64,000 nucleotides of DNA, taken from NCBI GenBank assembly GCA_019321725.1, contig CM033108.1, forward strand, positions 3,604,001-3,668,000, read 5' to 3'. The notes beneath the pieces are model-generated. The model did not search any database. It saw nothing but the letters and a program-made list of their open reading frames with translations, and was not told the origin of the DNA. This document shows, piece after piece, positions 27,510-40,300 of this stretch. Made by a program: the position numbers and the translations under genes. Each line of letters opens with the position of its first letter. Position 1 is the first letter of the stretch. The DNA comes from Paulownia fortunei (taxonomy: Eukaryota; Streptophyta; Magnoliopsida; Lamiales; Paulowniaceae).

Positions 27510-28006
27510 GTTGATGTTGGTAAGAGACCTGTGACTGGTCTGAGATTGTATCTTGAAGGTAAAAGAAGAATCATTTGGCCATCCACTTGCAACACCTCTC
27601 CTCTCTTCCAAATATTTTCCAAATTGTGGATGATCCAAATGGCAATTTTCGCCGGGAATCTTATGATCGTAGATATTATGAGAAGGTACAGTGGAAGAAC
27701 TTTTCCCATGTGTGTACTGCCCCTGTTGAATCTGATGAGGAACTCTCGATTGTCACTGGAGCACAGTTACAAGTTGGGGATTATGGGTTTAAGAAGGTTC
27801 TCTTCCTTCGTCTCCGGTTCTCAACTGTTGTAGGAGCTGTTGCAGTGAAGTATCCTGAATGGGACGGTTCCCCTGGGTTGGCTCACAAATCTGGACTTAT
27901 ATCGACCCTGATCAGCCATCACTTCACAGCAGCTCAGAAACCACCTCCGCAGCCAGCTGATGTGAACATAAATTCCGCTGGTTACCCTGGGGGCCCTCCA
28001 GTTCCT
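27510..28006 (+). pseudogene. Last exon of the MACPF gene, inverted and frameshifted
   Basis: After an intron end atttcag, this plus-strand block encodes the C-terminal part of an At4g24290-type MACPF protein: VDVGKRPVTGLRLYLEGKRR, then, after a shift of frame, LAIHLQHLSSLPNIFQ, HDRRYYEKV-like YDRRYYEKVQWKNFSHVC, VTGAQLQV, GLISTLISHHFTAAQKPPP and NINSAGYPGGPPVP. One base appears lost near 27565-27571, because the conserved NHLAIHLQH can be read only in the next frame. Homology stops at PVP (28006); about 50 residues of the usual C-terminus (KLLKFVDTSE... to VKYSLL) are not found. The exon begins exactly where exon 6 of the minus-strand part ends, but it lies on the opposite strand. Either an inversion broke the gene or the assembly is wrong here. 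Confidence 0.85.
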
Positions 28007-28292
28007 TATAAGAGGTCAACAGATATATCAAAAACCTAGTTCCAAGGAGGCCGACAACACTTTTCCAGTTTTCAAGGGAGTATTTAGGTTTTAACCCAAA
28101 ACTCCAACCATACAAGTGGACTCACCCATTTTATTTCATCAGCAGGTACACGCAACGACAGTGACTATCTTGTACTAAATTCTCAACATGTGAAATCTAC
28201 AATATGTCAAAAAATCCCACTAATAATGCATAAAAATAAAAAAGGACAATTTAAAAAGGAAAGGAAAAAAATAACTAACAAAGAAGCTATAC

Positions 28293-31200
28293 CCGGGTGG
28301 TATTTACAAAAAGTTTAGGACCCATAAGACTGAATTGCAACGAAGCTATGCTTTGTTGTCTCTGATGCGGACCCAGTGGAAGATCACTGAACACAGGTGC
28401 CCATTGTCTAGGCAACTGAAATTCCAGAAATTGATGAAGTTCTTCGATTGGTGGCTTATCTGCAGAAGGGGAAAAAAATGAAAATGAAAATGTCTGAAAT
28501 TTGACTGCCATACATAGACATGAGATGCAAAATTATGATAAAAGGGGGGTTGGGGGGGATATGATTCCTGACCACCCCACCCCGTCCCTTTCCAGAAGGA
28601 GAACACTTATAAATGGGAAGTCACCTGCACAAATAAGCATGTCATGTGGCAGTACTGCAAACAAGATAAACATGCGTAGCAGAAGATTCACTCACAGTGC
28701 AAGTATAGATTAATGGCATGACTCAAATAGCCCCTTCCAGAGACACCATTCAGCAGGGAGGTTATTGGGATGAAGGACATTGAGATAACATCAGGCTCCA
28801 ACTGCACAGTTTGTAGCCACTCATTGTGGATCAAATTTCTTCCATCACTTCCACCTCTCCTTTTCCAAATGCTAACAATGTCCTGTTATTTACCTAAGAA
28901 CTTAAGTAAACAAAAATAATTCTGTAACTCTCAAGAGCTGATTGACATAGATTGCAACTATGTCAGAAGAAGACGTACATCTTTATGTGAATAAGAACTT
29001 GATGTGCCGGTATCTGCAAACCTGAGCCGTTTGTCCTTCATTGAAGCATAAGAAAGTAAATTAGGAATCAAGAAAATGATATGCTGTTCAAGCATCAATT
29101 GATCAACACTGCAGTACAGAAAGCAAATCATCCATTTCCTAAACTATCGGAATTGCAGCATACAATGAAAAAGTCAAGTAACAAATAAACCTTCAAGCAG
29201 ATTACTGCATAACAATTTCAGTCAACTAATGAGTGAATTATAAACTTTCGACGATCCTTGCTGATTTTACAGCATGTGCTTGTAATCAGCAACAGACACA
29301 AAAAGGGAGAAGGGAAGAACACAAGAACTTACATGATCAGTGCGGGTGAACTGTTGCACCAAATTCTCCCATTAAGATAGCTAATAACTTATCTAATGTT
29401 CAGCACTTTCTCTACTCAAAAGTTCAAAGGAAACCATGACATTTTTTTTATAACATGGATTACCAGACGTTTGATAGAGTAAATGACCACAAAAAGCCAC
29501 TTGCCTAGTGGAAGACAGAGACTCAAACAATATCAGATTGATAAGCTACAGAGAGAGTTTTTTCAAAATTTGGTCCAAAGAACTTATGAGCACTATCAAC
29601 ATATTCAAACGACTTAAATTCCAAGCACATAAAAATAAACACAGAGAAAAAAAAAATACCGAGAATAAAAGGAAAAGGAAAAAAAAATGAAATGAAGAAA
29701 ACACTTGAAGTTGAACATGGACAGCATGGAGGCAGCAAAAAACAGAATGGTTATGCTGCTTGGTAACAGAAACAAATATATTGAAGATTACTTCAGTAAG
29801 CAAGCAACGAGGACCAAGTCAATTTCCACTTTAATAAGAGCCGTACTATAGTTTCATTTTTGGTTCACAGATTTAGGCAAGAAACATAAATTCAGAAGCA
29901 GATAATCTTTGCTTGTAGTGCTTCATCACACACAGCATGAAATACATCCTCTATGAGAGTTAGGAAAAAACCTTCAATATTGACAAAGTGATCATATTAA
30001 TTTTCCAATCAGATAAATGTCAATTAACAGTTTGTATTGTTTCCGAGTTTCCTGTTTGCACAGATTAAATCAAGTAAAATGCTATTAAAAAAAAAAAACT
30101 AAAATGCATCCAAACCTTCTCAGTCTGGTATACTTGTTCTGAGTCCAATTCATTTTGTCCAGTTTCCAGAAATCTCTTATCTGCCATCACCTTCAATCTT
30201 TTCTGAACATCAGCTGGTTGAAGCGATGAAGAATGCTGCTGCTTCATATAAATTACATCCTTCTTACCCATCTTTACACCAACAATAACATGAGTGACAA
30301 ACTTATTAATAAATTGAAAAAAGGGGGGAAATCAGCACCACTATAAAGACCTATAGTGATATTTATTACCATATGAAATGTGTTAGAAGATTAGTTCATT
30401 AAAACAGATACTGTTCGATTGGCATAAGGATGGGTCTGATTCTCTTCTACAACTGACATGAATCCCCTTTTTCTTGAAATTCAAAGTTTTCCTTTATTCA
30501 AAAATGTATTTGATCCCATATAGATGACTAACAAGAAAAGGAACAAAAATGAAAAGAAATTTTACTTGATTCACGTAACACTTTTCTATATACAGAAGCT
30601 GAAGTAATTGCTGAATTTCAAGGATATATGAGAGCAGCACAAAGCTCAGACTGAGTTAGCTCCGTACAGACATCATTCTATCTGTGTGTATGTGTAAAGT
30701 AATGTTAGAAATCAGTAAACCACAAAGAAGTCCTCTCAAGCTTGACTTATGAGCTTTCAACGATATTTCATATTCTTCAAACACAGTTTATCAGTCCTCT
30801 ATCAATACTAACTAGAAGAGTTCAAGCATGTGTGCTATTATCCACCACAAATTTAAAAACCAGGATAAGAAGAAACCTTGTTTTCCAAGTTATATTCGAG
30901 CAGGTATTTCCAGGGCTTTGGGATGTCTAAAAACTCCTTGGAGTAACTTTGCGATAATTAAATGGTATAGGTCTTGTCTAGCCTTCCCAACCCCAAAATA
31001 GAATTAAGCACCAAAGGACCATAAAAACATTAGAAAGTGCACATGTATGTGTGCAAACTGCAGCCATTTTAAAAAAAGAAAAGAAAAAACGAGCATAGGC
31101 ATCCTTGTGTGGACATAAGCCAACAGGTCACTCCAAAGGGTTATACGGAACTGCCTTGGCTTGCAATGCAGCAATGGAGACTACACTACAAAGTCTAGAG

Positions 31201-32139
31201 AAGTCAACCCAGGTCATACCTCACCAATGCCGCAGGCTCCCATGAAGATGGAACTTCTTTCTTCACATGATCCCGAAGCACTATCCGAGACTTTTCTAGT
31301 GCAACTGTGTACAATGTTATAAACATTCCATCAAAAGCGAGGGTTTTGGTGTAAGCTGCATCTTTTTGCCAACAACCAGAAAACTCAAACGTAGCATTGA
31401 AGAGCCCGGAAGGAATTTTTCCAGTCAATGATAGCTCTTGATTCAATTGCTCTGACATCTGGATGGTGAAGATGTAAATATGAATAACGGATATGATAAA
31501 ATCATAGATACTATGTAAAACAATAAGCATGGAAAAATAGCAAGTTCAAAAGTTTGCAGAGATTAATCAAAAAATTTAACATGGACAATGTAAGTGGGGG
31601 ATGATGCAAGGGACCCAGTGAAAATGGCAATTGCTTAAAAGCAAAAGCATCGAAATTCGAAACCACAGGAGCATATATACACATATACATGCCACAGACA
31701 GGTTCAATGAAGCTACAGACTATTAATGCCAAAGCAAATACTTTGTTACCAAGATAATCTAGTTTAAAAAGCATAAATAATCAACAAACTGTATATTTAA
31801 ACACAAATAACTTGACATCGCCCCTATATAGATATAAGAATATGGAAAAATCTTGTGTGAATACATGCAAGTCAGAAACAATTAAACCTGCTGGAAAGTC
31901 AGAACATCAGAGCGAAATCGTATCCGCTCTCCTTTATCACATTTTATCATTTTTGACACATTAGGAATCGAGATTCCACCTGGAAGAACAATCTCACAAC
32001 CCTGAACCTCATCAATCTCAATCAACCGTGAGTCTCCCTTACAATACTTGAGTCTAAGATCTAAGGAAATGTCATATCCACGACCAATTGACTGAATGGC
32101 AACCTTCGCCGCTTCTCCAGCTGGAAGCTTAAGCGCCAT
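28293..32139 (-). pseudogene. MACPF-domain (CAD1/NSL1 family) gene, 5' six exons
   Basis: Plant MACPF proteins (CAD1, NSL1 and relatives) are perforin-fold proteins that restrain salicylate-dependent defence and cell death. Minus-strand exons: 32139-31888, 31458-31220, 30301-30116, 29035-28979, 28882-28696, 28459-28293. They encode MALKLPAGEAAKVAIQSIG, IVLPGGISIPNVSKMIKCDK, KIPSGLFNATFEFSGCWQKD, KDVIYMKQQHSS, KRLRFADTG, WKRRGGSDGRN, HNEWLQTVQLEPDVISMSFI and YKPPIEELHQFLEFQLPRQW, closest in my memory to At4g24290. Exons 4-6 join in phase. Exon 3 does not: exon 2 ends in phase 2, while exon 3 starts in frame at FVTHVIVGVKMG, lacking most of the family's FIDIYGTH motif. Exon 6 ends NTTR|gtatag, and the expected VDVGKRP exon is missing downstream on this strand. 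I call it a pseudogene because of these lesions, but exons 1, 2, 4, 5 and 6 have no stops, so decay would be recent. Confidence 0.75.
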
Positions 32140-35100
32140 CTTTCAAAGTTCAAACACTCACTCTCTTAATCAAATTTCAATCCTACCGAGCAGATTACCA
32201 AACCTGAAATGTCATTATCGTTTCTTCACAAACTGTGTAAACTTCTGAGTCATATTAAAGACCTCGGACAAACTAAAACCAATCAGGAGTTTTCTGCCTC
32301 TAAAAAACGAAACAAATTCAATTTTTTAAACTCCAAACCCCAGGAAACGAATCACCAACGAATCAACCTGGAATTTCTCAAACGTGCACACGATTCAGCT
32401 CGAATTTCCCGCACAATCTGACTGCAATATCATAAAAACACCCCTATAAGCCATATCTAAGCACTGTCTTCCTACTGTATTTAGTTTCACAAGCTCCTGC
32501 ACAATCGAAAACCTGCTTCAATGGATGATTCAACCTCAAAAACCTAGGAATTTGTCAAGCACAACTGGTAAGCAGCCCACATAGAAACCTTAAAGAGTGG
32601 TAATCTCGAGTGATAACAGCAAATGTTGAGAGCATATCCCAGATTTTTCGTAGTGAGATTTTAACTATTGAGTGAAGCTCGGATCTAGAGACAAAAATGG
32701 AGCTTCTTTCTTCTTTCAGGAAAGAGAGAAAACGCACACCATACTAATTGGACCATATGATGAGCATGATTTCTCAATAGGAACAGAAAAAAATCACCAT
32801 TTAAGAATACATACGAATATATTATAAATTTTATTAAAAATTATAATAAAAAATTTAATTAAAAATAAAAAAAATAAATAATATACGAATTCATAAATGT
32901 ATTGATAAGATATGAATGTATATTGCTCGTAATTATTATGTTTATACTTATTTTTTAAATTATATAATATTATATTATATACATTTATATTATTTAGTTA
33001 TAATTATAACATAACTTAAATAAAACTATTCAATAATAATTAGTATATTCAAAAATTATCAAAAATTTATTTTTATTTATATGATATTTTATTAATATTT
33101 TTGAATAATTTTAAAATAATTTTTATATCATATTAAATATATAAATATTTATTAAAATAAAGTTTTACTGTATGTTTAACGTTTTATAAATATTATTCGA
33201 CAATTCAAAATATATAGAAAAAATAAAAATATGTTTTAATTATTCGCACCTATTTATATTATATAAGTAGATATGATTTTTAACTAACAAGATAAAAATA
33301 AATAGATGGATAGATGGATAAATACATACATAAATATTAAATAGGTAGGAATCTTTATTTATTTATTTATTTTATGATACGTTTGGAATATGTCATGCCT
33401 TGGAATAAGTATCTTATTTAGACTTACTATACTTAGCACGTAATTTTGAATAAGAGTTAAAAAAATGAAACTTTTGAATATTTTCACACTTTTATGTTTT
33501 AAAACAATTGTCAAAGATATTGATACTTTAACTACATTAATACTTTAAGTTTGTGTTCGGAGTAATGAATTTGTAGTTAAGATTTTTAAATTTATAATAA
33601 CAAATGTATTGAGTTTGTTTTGATAATTTTATATTATAATAAATTTTAAATACTCATTTTAAGTTATTTTTTAAAGTAATTATGATGAATTTGAAATTCA
33701 TATAATATGAAGTTATTTAAAATTATATTCTCTAAATAATTTTTTTAAATTTAAATTATTTTATTCAAATATAACTTAAGTAAAATGATTATTTTGAAAA
33801 AAAAAATATTTTTTCAATTAAGGCTCATTTGTTTCCACATAAAATTGGAGAAAAAGAATTAGGAAAAATCCGTTGTATGGTTGCAATTAGACCTCCTCGA
33901 ATATGGAGATACCTCAGTGGTTGGTAAGGTTCTGCTTGAACAAACAGTTAAGGTTATCAGAATTAAATCGAATGTATCTTTTCGACGCTTAAATCAGTGA
34001 TATAACTCAAAAAATAAATGTTACAGTATTAAACGCATATCTATAAATAATGGAAAATGGAAATATTATACCCGAATTTTGATATAAAATAGAAGTATTA
34101 TACCCAAATGTTGGAGGGACTAATTCCATGTAGTATAGGGTATAAATCAAGCAGACTTCATGAGCCTATGAGTTTGAGCCGTAAATATATTGTACTTAGT
34201 TTTTTTTATCTTTATTTAATAAATCTTTTTGAATTTTGTGGATTTGGTTATTGGATTTCCATTAAACTATGTCACATCATTATCAAATATTGCAAATTCT
34301 TAAAAATATTAAATCCTTTTAAAACAATACATTTGTTGATGCTGTAAAGTCAATAAAACTCAAACAGGATCAAAATTTTGATAAACTAAGGCCTTATATG
34401 TTTTCATTTTATGATTTTATACTATTTCAAAATTTAGAATCATGTTTGATTTATTTTCAATAGAACGCCTATTTTATCTTCTCATTTTATCACAAATAAC
34501 ATCGTCTCAAATCTACAATTCAAATTTCAAATCCTATAAATAACCTTAATTTATTACATATCAATCATTGTTCCTATCATTTCAATTCAAATTACATTAA
34601 TAGAGTCTGTTATTACAAATTATACTTACTTAATATATCCCAACACCTACAATTCTTACAAATGAAATATCATATTCAAATTAAATATTTAAAGTGAATA
34701 AATCATTATTAATTTTATTTAATTAGTATATAACTATTTTCAAAATATATGAACCACCACCTTTCAACTCATCATAATAAATTATTATATTTAAATTAAA
34801 TATTTAAAATGAACCCACTACTATTATATTTATAAATTATTATATACACAAGAGTCTGAACGTGATACTATAAAATACACAAATAAATATAATTTTATTT
34901 TTTTCACATAATTTCATGTTTAAAATTACCTCAAAACTATTCAACCAAATATATTCTTATTTTCAAAACTATATAAAAAAAAATCTCATTTTCATTTATT
35001 TATCCACACATAATTTCACTTCAATTTTTTATTAAAAATGCTATAAATGAAAATTATCACTGAAAATGTAACCATACGAGGCCTAAATGTTTTGTACGAC

Positions 35101-36850
35101 TATTTTTGTACCAAATATTTTGACAATATTTTTGGTTTGTTTTTGGTAATTTGTCAAATTATAAGAGTAATTTGGTTTAAACTTTGACTTTATTTTTTCG
35201 AAAAAAAAAAAAGAATACGGGGAAATAAAATTGAAAGGGGAAAAAATATAAGTTGAACTAAAATTGATTACCACCTAAATCAAGAAGAATGATATCTTTC
35301 TAAAATTGGAATTGGATCTTGTCTCAAAATGCTTTATATTTTATATTAATTGAAATTGCAATAGGCGAATACACTGTTTATGATTAAAAACATTTTAAAG
35401 CTTTAAAAATTGATTAAATAATGAAACAAAATATTGAAATGGAATTTGAACCAAAATAATATTAAAGTCCTCTTAAAATTTAATAGGAGTTAAACTATTT
35501 GTATTTACCAACACTAAAATAAGGTATTACAACAAATTTGTGCCATTGTTAAGTTGTTGAAGTACTAAAATTTAATTGTCATCATATTTTTTTTTTAAAT
35601 TTATGTTTGAGGATATAAATATGGATATTTTTAGAAAAATAAAAATTGCATTATCCACGTTTACTTAAGAATAATTTTATTTTTTTAATATTGGACTCGA
35701 ATCTCCTCAAATTTATATTTTTCAATTATTTTACTAATTACGAGAATAATAATGAAAATAATTTAGAAATTGATTAAACAATTAAACCAATATAATGAAA
35801 TAAGAATCTGGACAATAGAATATCATATTTTGATTAAAAAAAAAATCTATTTATGTATACCTACATATCTAAGGTTACTAAAAATTTGTGTGAATTAGAA
35901 TATAAGTTAGAGTTGCTTAAACTAACACCTCAGTTGTTGTTACATTCTTATTAATTTTATTTAAGTATTAGACTTACAACATTTTATAAGAAATTTTGAG
36001 ATACTAACAAACACAAAAAAAATTAAAAAAAAAATATTTTTATCCAAACGAGAACTTTCCTAGAAAAAAATTCCCCTCATTTTTCCTCTTCTCTCATTTA
36101 CTACTACGGAAACAATTGGTGCCTAAGAAATATAGTCTTATTTTAAAATATTAAAAAATAAAATAAAATAAAATAAATAAAATATTGAATAGTTTGATTT
36201 TTATTTTTCTCATATCAAACATAAATACGTATCGATTAATTCAACAAACTTGTTCAATTCATCACTTTTCCACCTAAAGTCCCGATGAAACTTCGAGCAT
36301 TTTTATTTCCCATTTGCAAGTTTGGAAAATAAATCTATATTGTGTTGTTCATCCCATATTAAACAATTTGTGCATTTATCTTTAACTAGTTTGTGTTGTG
36401 TTTGTGTTGTGTTTGTGTTTTTTTTTTTATTTTATTGTAAAAAATTAGCAAAAACAATGACTAAACATGTAAACATAACTCTATTTTAACATATTTCTTT
36501 TATTTTCCCCCTCATTTTTACCTTTATTATTTTTACTTTTTTCATTTTTTTTATTCGATATCAAGGAAAAAAAAAGTTGTTATACTTAAATTAATATCTA
36601 ATGACAAAATAATAATACTATTAATATACGAATTTACAAACAAATTTTAATTACAAAAAAATTACAAAGAAAAGCATAAAAACATTTTATAAACCAAGAT
36701 TGTCTTATATAATTTTTATTGATAAAAAACACTAATATTGTAATTATTTAAATTTGAAAACAATTTTTTTTATTACACACAAAAAAATAAAATAAAAATA
36801 GTTGCAGACATGTTTTTATTTATGGGCAAGAAAGGAAATTTACCAGTCAC
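32140..36850. other. MACPF leader region and AT-rich intergenic DNA
   Basis: 32140-32750 is the likely leader/promoter side of the MACPF gene. From about 32800 to 36850 the DNA is extremely AT-rich, with (GATG)-type repeats near 33303-33320 and an 11-bp tandem motif (gttgtgtttgt) at about 36389-36420. No coding region or RNA gene is recognised. Confidence 0.5.
36389..36420 (+). repeat. Three tandem units of gttgtgtttgt-type 11-mer
   Basis: The word tttgtgttgtg repeats at an 11-base period, followed by a T-run. Confidence 0.85.
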
Positions 36851-36933
36851 CTATTTGTTAGTATAAATGCCCTCAAGCTTCGCGTTCGATTTACTTCTTT
36901 CGCTCTCTTCGCTGGATCTGGTGAATTTTTCAG

Positions 36934-37304
36934 GTGATAATTTTTTTTCGTCTTGATGAGATTTTGGGTTTCACGTGATCCGATTTATTCAAAATTCACG
37001 ATGATTTCCATTATTTTTTGGTTCGCATTTCACTCGACGTGGTTTCAGATGTATCAGCGCCGCTGTATTCTGTAGAAATCTGTAATTTGCACAATCTCGC
37101 TATGATCAGATCAATTTTCTGCATTCTTTTGAATTGTAACCCGACATCAGTGCTTCAGATCTGGATATTCTGCTCGCAATCACATTTATATTTTGTGGGA
37201 ATGTTTTGTGTATATTGTAGAACTCAATTTTGGTTTGTGTAGGAAAATTGAAGTTTCTTGTTTTGCATTTCGGAAGTTGTTGAGAACCCTTTTTTTTTTT
37301 TCAG
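36934..37304 (+). other. Delta-COP 5'-leader intron
   Basis: A leader exon ending ttttcag|gtgata at 36933 and an acceptor ttttttttttcag at 37304, with a strong pyrimidine tract, bracket a probable 371-bp leader intron 51 bases before the ATG. Inferred from splice-site appearance only. Confidence 0.5.
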
Positions 37305-37355
37305 ATTTTCATTTTGCTTAATCAGTGACTGTTGGTGGAATTTGAGTGGAAGAAG

Positions 37356-40300
37356 ATGGTAATTTTTCTTTGACCTTTTGGCTTTTACTTTTCTTAATTT
37401 TTACAAATTTTTAATGTTTTGTTTTTGATCATTATGTTTGTCATCTGTGCTGCAGGTTGTACTTGCGGCTTCCATTATTAGCAAATCTGGCAAAGGTAAA
37501 CTCCTGGGTCATTTGGATTTCTGAATTACACTATTGATTTTTTTTAAGTAACCAGGATGTGGGGGGATTCTACTTTTGATCACTGTATTTATGTACTCTA
37601 GTGGATACAATTGATTTGTGCTTGCCTATTCTTTGTATGTGTGGTAGACAAATGATCTAAAGTAGATAAGAATTTCTCCATGAAGTTGGCATTAGAGTAC
37701 TGTTTAGAAATTAGTGGGTTGTTAAAGGCCTAAAATCTGTGCTATGATGTGAACATAGTCTACAATGGACTTCCAAACACCTTGATTTTCTTAGAAGTTT
37801 GTAACATGGAGTTAATGTGCTTTAAAACATATATAGAGGAGCAAATAAACGTCTGCCCAGGGCATGAGATCTAGCTCTAAATAATGCAGCATACCATGAA
37901 AATGCTCCTGTGCATATGATCACATATATACTGCTATTTCCTTTCCATACTTATTGGTGTGACATGATGGGGCATTTTAGTGGTATCTTTGCCTTTGTGT
38001 GTGACTGTTAATGTAATGTCCATTATTCTGAGAGATTTAGTGTTTAAAATGTTTGAAGTTATTCTCTTTGAAGAACTTGTGACAGAATAAATTTTACTAC
38101 TGGATACGGGTTTCAACAGTATATTATTTGTTTTTGGAACTTGTTTATTTTTATTTGCAATCTCAAGAGTGATTTATTGCACAAGGATATGACTTGCCAG
38201 CATATATTTGGTCTCACAACTGTTTCATAGGTTCACGGGTTGATGCTACAGTCATTTTGTACACATACTAAAGTCTCCTTCCTTTTCCAACATTGAGATT
38301 GATTGGTGTTGCAGGTTTTGAAATTATTAATTGAGTTCTGTTCTCTCATATTTGAGATTAATATTGATCTTTATTGATACTGTTGTGTTTTCTTTGGCTG
38401 TGATAGATTTTTTCTCTTCCCCTCACTGGTGGAATATGTGTTTGGGCAACTTTGTCATTAACTTTAATTGTTTAATATTTTGTTGTGCTAGTGTTACCTT
38501 TGATAGTGTCGTCCGCTTTAGAATATTGCTTTGCTATGGCAGTTATCTTTGTATTTTGTTCATGTTTTTTTTGCTCCCTGCTAAACTAATGACCTGTTCT
38601 TTTAGTGATTTTATACTTTGTCAGTTGATTTTTCATGATTTAATCTTCCTTTTTCCTTTATCCTTCTTCATATGATTTCGATATACTGTTTTTTTTTTTT
38701 TCATTTAAATTTGGTTTCTTTTCTATGACCTCAGGTTTTTTATATTAGGTCATCTGGAAAAGCACAATGACCTTGTTTAACCTTATGATTTTGTATCTTC
38801 TGCAGCACTTGTTTCAAGGCAGTTTGTTGATATGTCTCGTATACGGATTGAGGGATACCTTGCAGCTTTCCCCAAATTGGTTGGAACAGGGAAACAACAC
38901 ACTTATTTTGAGACTGAAAATGTCCGTTATGTTTATCAGCCAATAGAGTCTCTGTACTTGCTTCTTGTGACAAATAAACAGAGCAACATTCTTGAAGATT
39001 TGGAGACACTGAGGCTACTCTCAAAGCTTGTATCCCTTTTGTATTCACCAATGACCTTTTTTTTATGTCAGAAGCTGATGTTTTTATTCTTTTTGCGTGC
39101 TTACCCTCACCATCATTATGTTTTGCTCTTCCAGATTAAGTTTTGTTTATTTCTTTCCAATAGAAGATGAAAATAGAAAAATAATGTTGCTCATCTATTT
39201 ATATGCTTATAGCAGATATTGTATATGCATTTCTTTTGTGAAGTCTTTGTTTCTATCTTCCATGGAACTTGGGTTGGAAATTTCTCTCATTCTTGGTGTT
39301 TTTATGAAGTGTGGTATTGTTTCCCTAACCACTCTTAGGTGCCTGAATACTCTTATTCCCTAGATGAAGAGGGCATTGGCAAGATGGCTTTTGAGATTCT
39401 TTTTGCATTTGATGAAGTTATTTCACTTGGGCACAAAGAAAATGTCACAGTTGCACAAGTCAAACAGTACTGTGAGATGGAAAGTCACGAAGAGAGATTG
39501 CACAAGTTGGTCTTACAAAGCAAGATCAATGAAACCAAGGATGTCATGAAACGCAAGGCTAGTGAGATTGACAAAAGCAAGGTAATGTTTGGGGCACAAG
39601 TAGTGATGCTCACCTTTTATTTCATTTTATAGATCTTGGATGGACTGATTTATTGTGTAAATTTTGTCTAGATTGAGAAGAATAGGGGTGAGAAAGGAGG
39701 ATTTATGTCCCTGCAGTCGATGGGTTCTGGAAGAATTGATACTGGCTTTGGCAGTGACACAACCATATCTAGTAGCAGTGGGGGTTTTGGAAGTGGATCG
39801 GGCTTTGGATTAAGCTCTGAAGTGGAATCTTTCTCCAATAAGCCCAAAGGTTTGTGTTTGTTCATTTACCTGATAAAAATATAAGGCTACTTAATAGTCT
39901 GCTCTAATTTCTTAAAAAGAATGCGATGCATAAAGTTTTTGTTGGTGAAGAATTATTGACAATGTCATGTCAAAACTTTGCTGTGAATCTTTTGTTCGAA
40001 TTTGTTGGAAATGCAAATCAATTGCAAAGGCGGAGGCTCTAAATATTTGAGTCCATTTTAGAGCATGTAGACTTTATTCTGTTTTTCATTTTTGCTTAGG
40101 GAGAGTTGTGTAATAGTCTGTATTTGCCTTCTCTTTAGCCGTGAAATTATAGAACAATGGAATGTCATCCTATTACATTGAAAAGACAAAAAATGGGTTT
40201 CCTACTCATAAACTAGGCTATAATTCTATTTGTCACGCTCCTTTGTCTTCCTTTTTTTTTTTTTTTTTATATATAAAATTTTGGAGAGGGTGGGGGTGGT

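Noticed and set aside
27924..28115. Minus-strand ORF with KPKYSLENWK, loosely like the family's VKYSLL end
   Set aside because: Only four or five residues match and the flanks do not; not accepted as the missing MACPF C-terminus.
29508..29803. Lys-rich plus-strand and Phe-rich minus-strand ORFs
   Set aside because: Low-complexity sequence inside MACPF intron 3; no homology.
39668..39865. 65-residue minus-strand ORF rich in Pro
   Set aside because: Antisense shadow of the Gly/Ser-rich linker exon of delta-COP.
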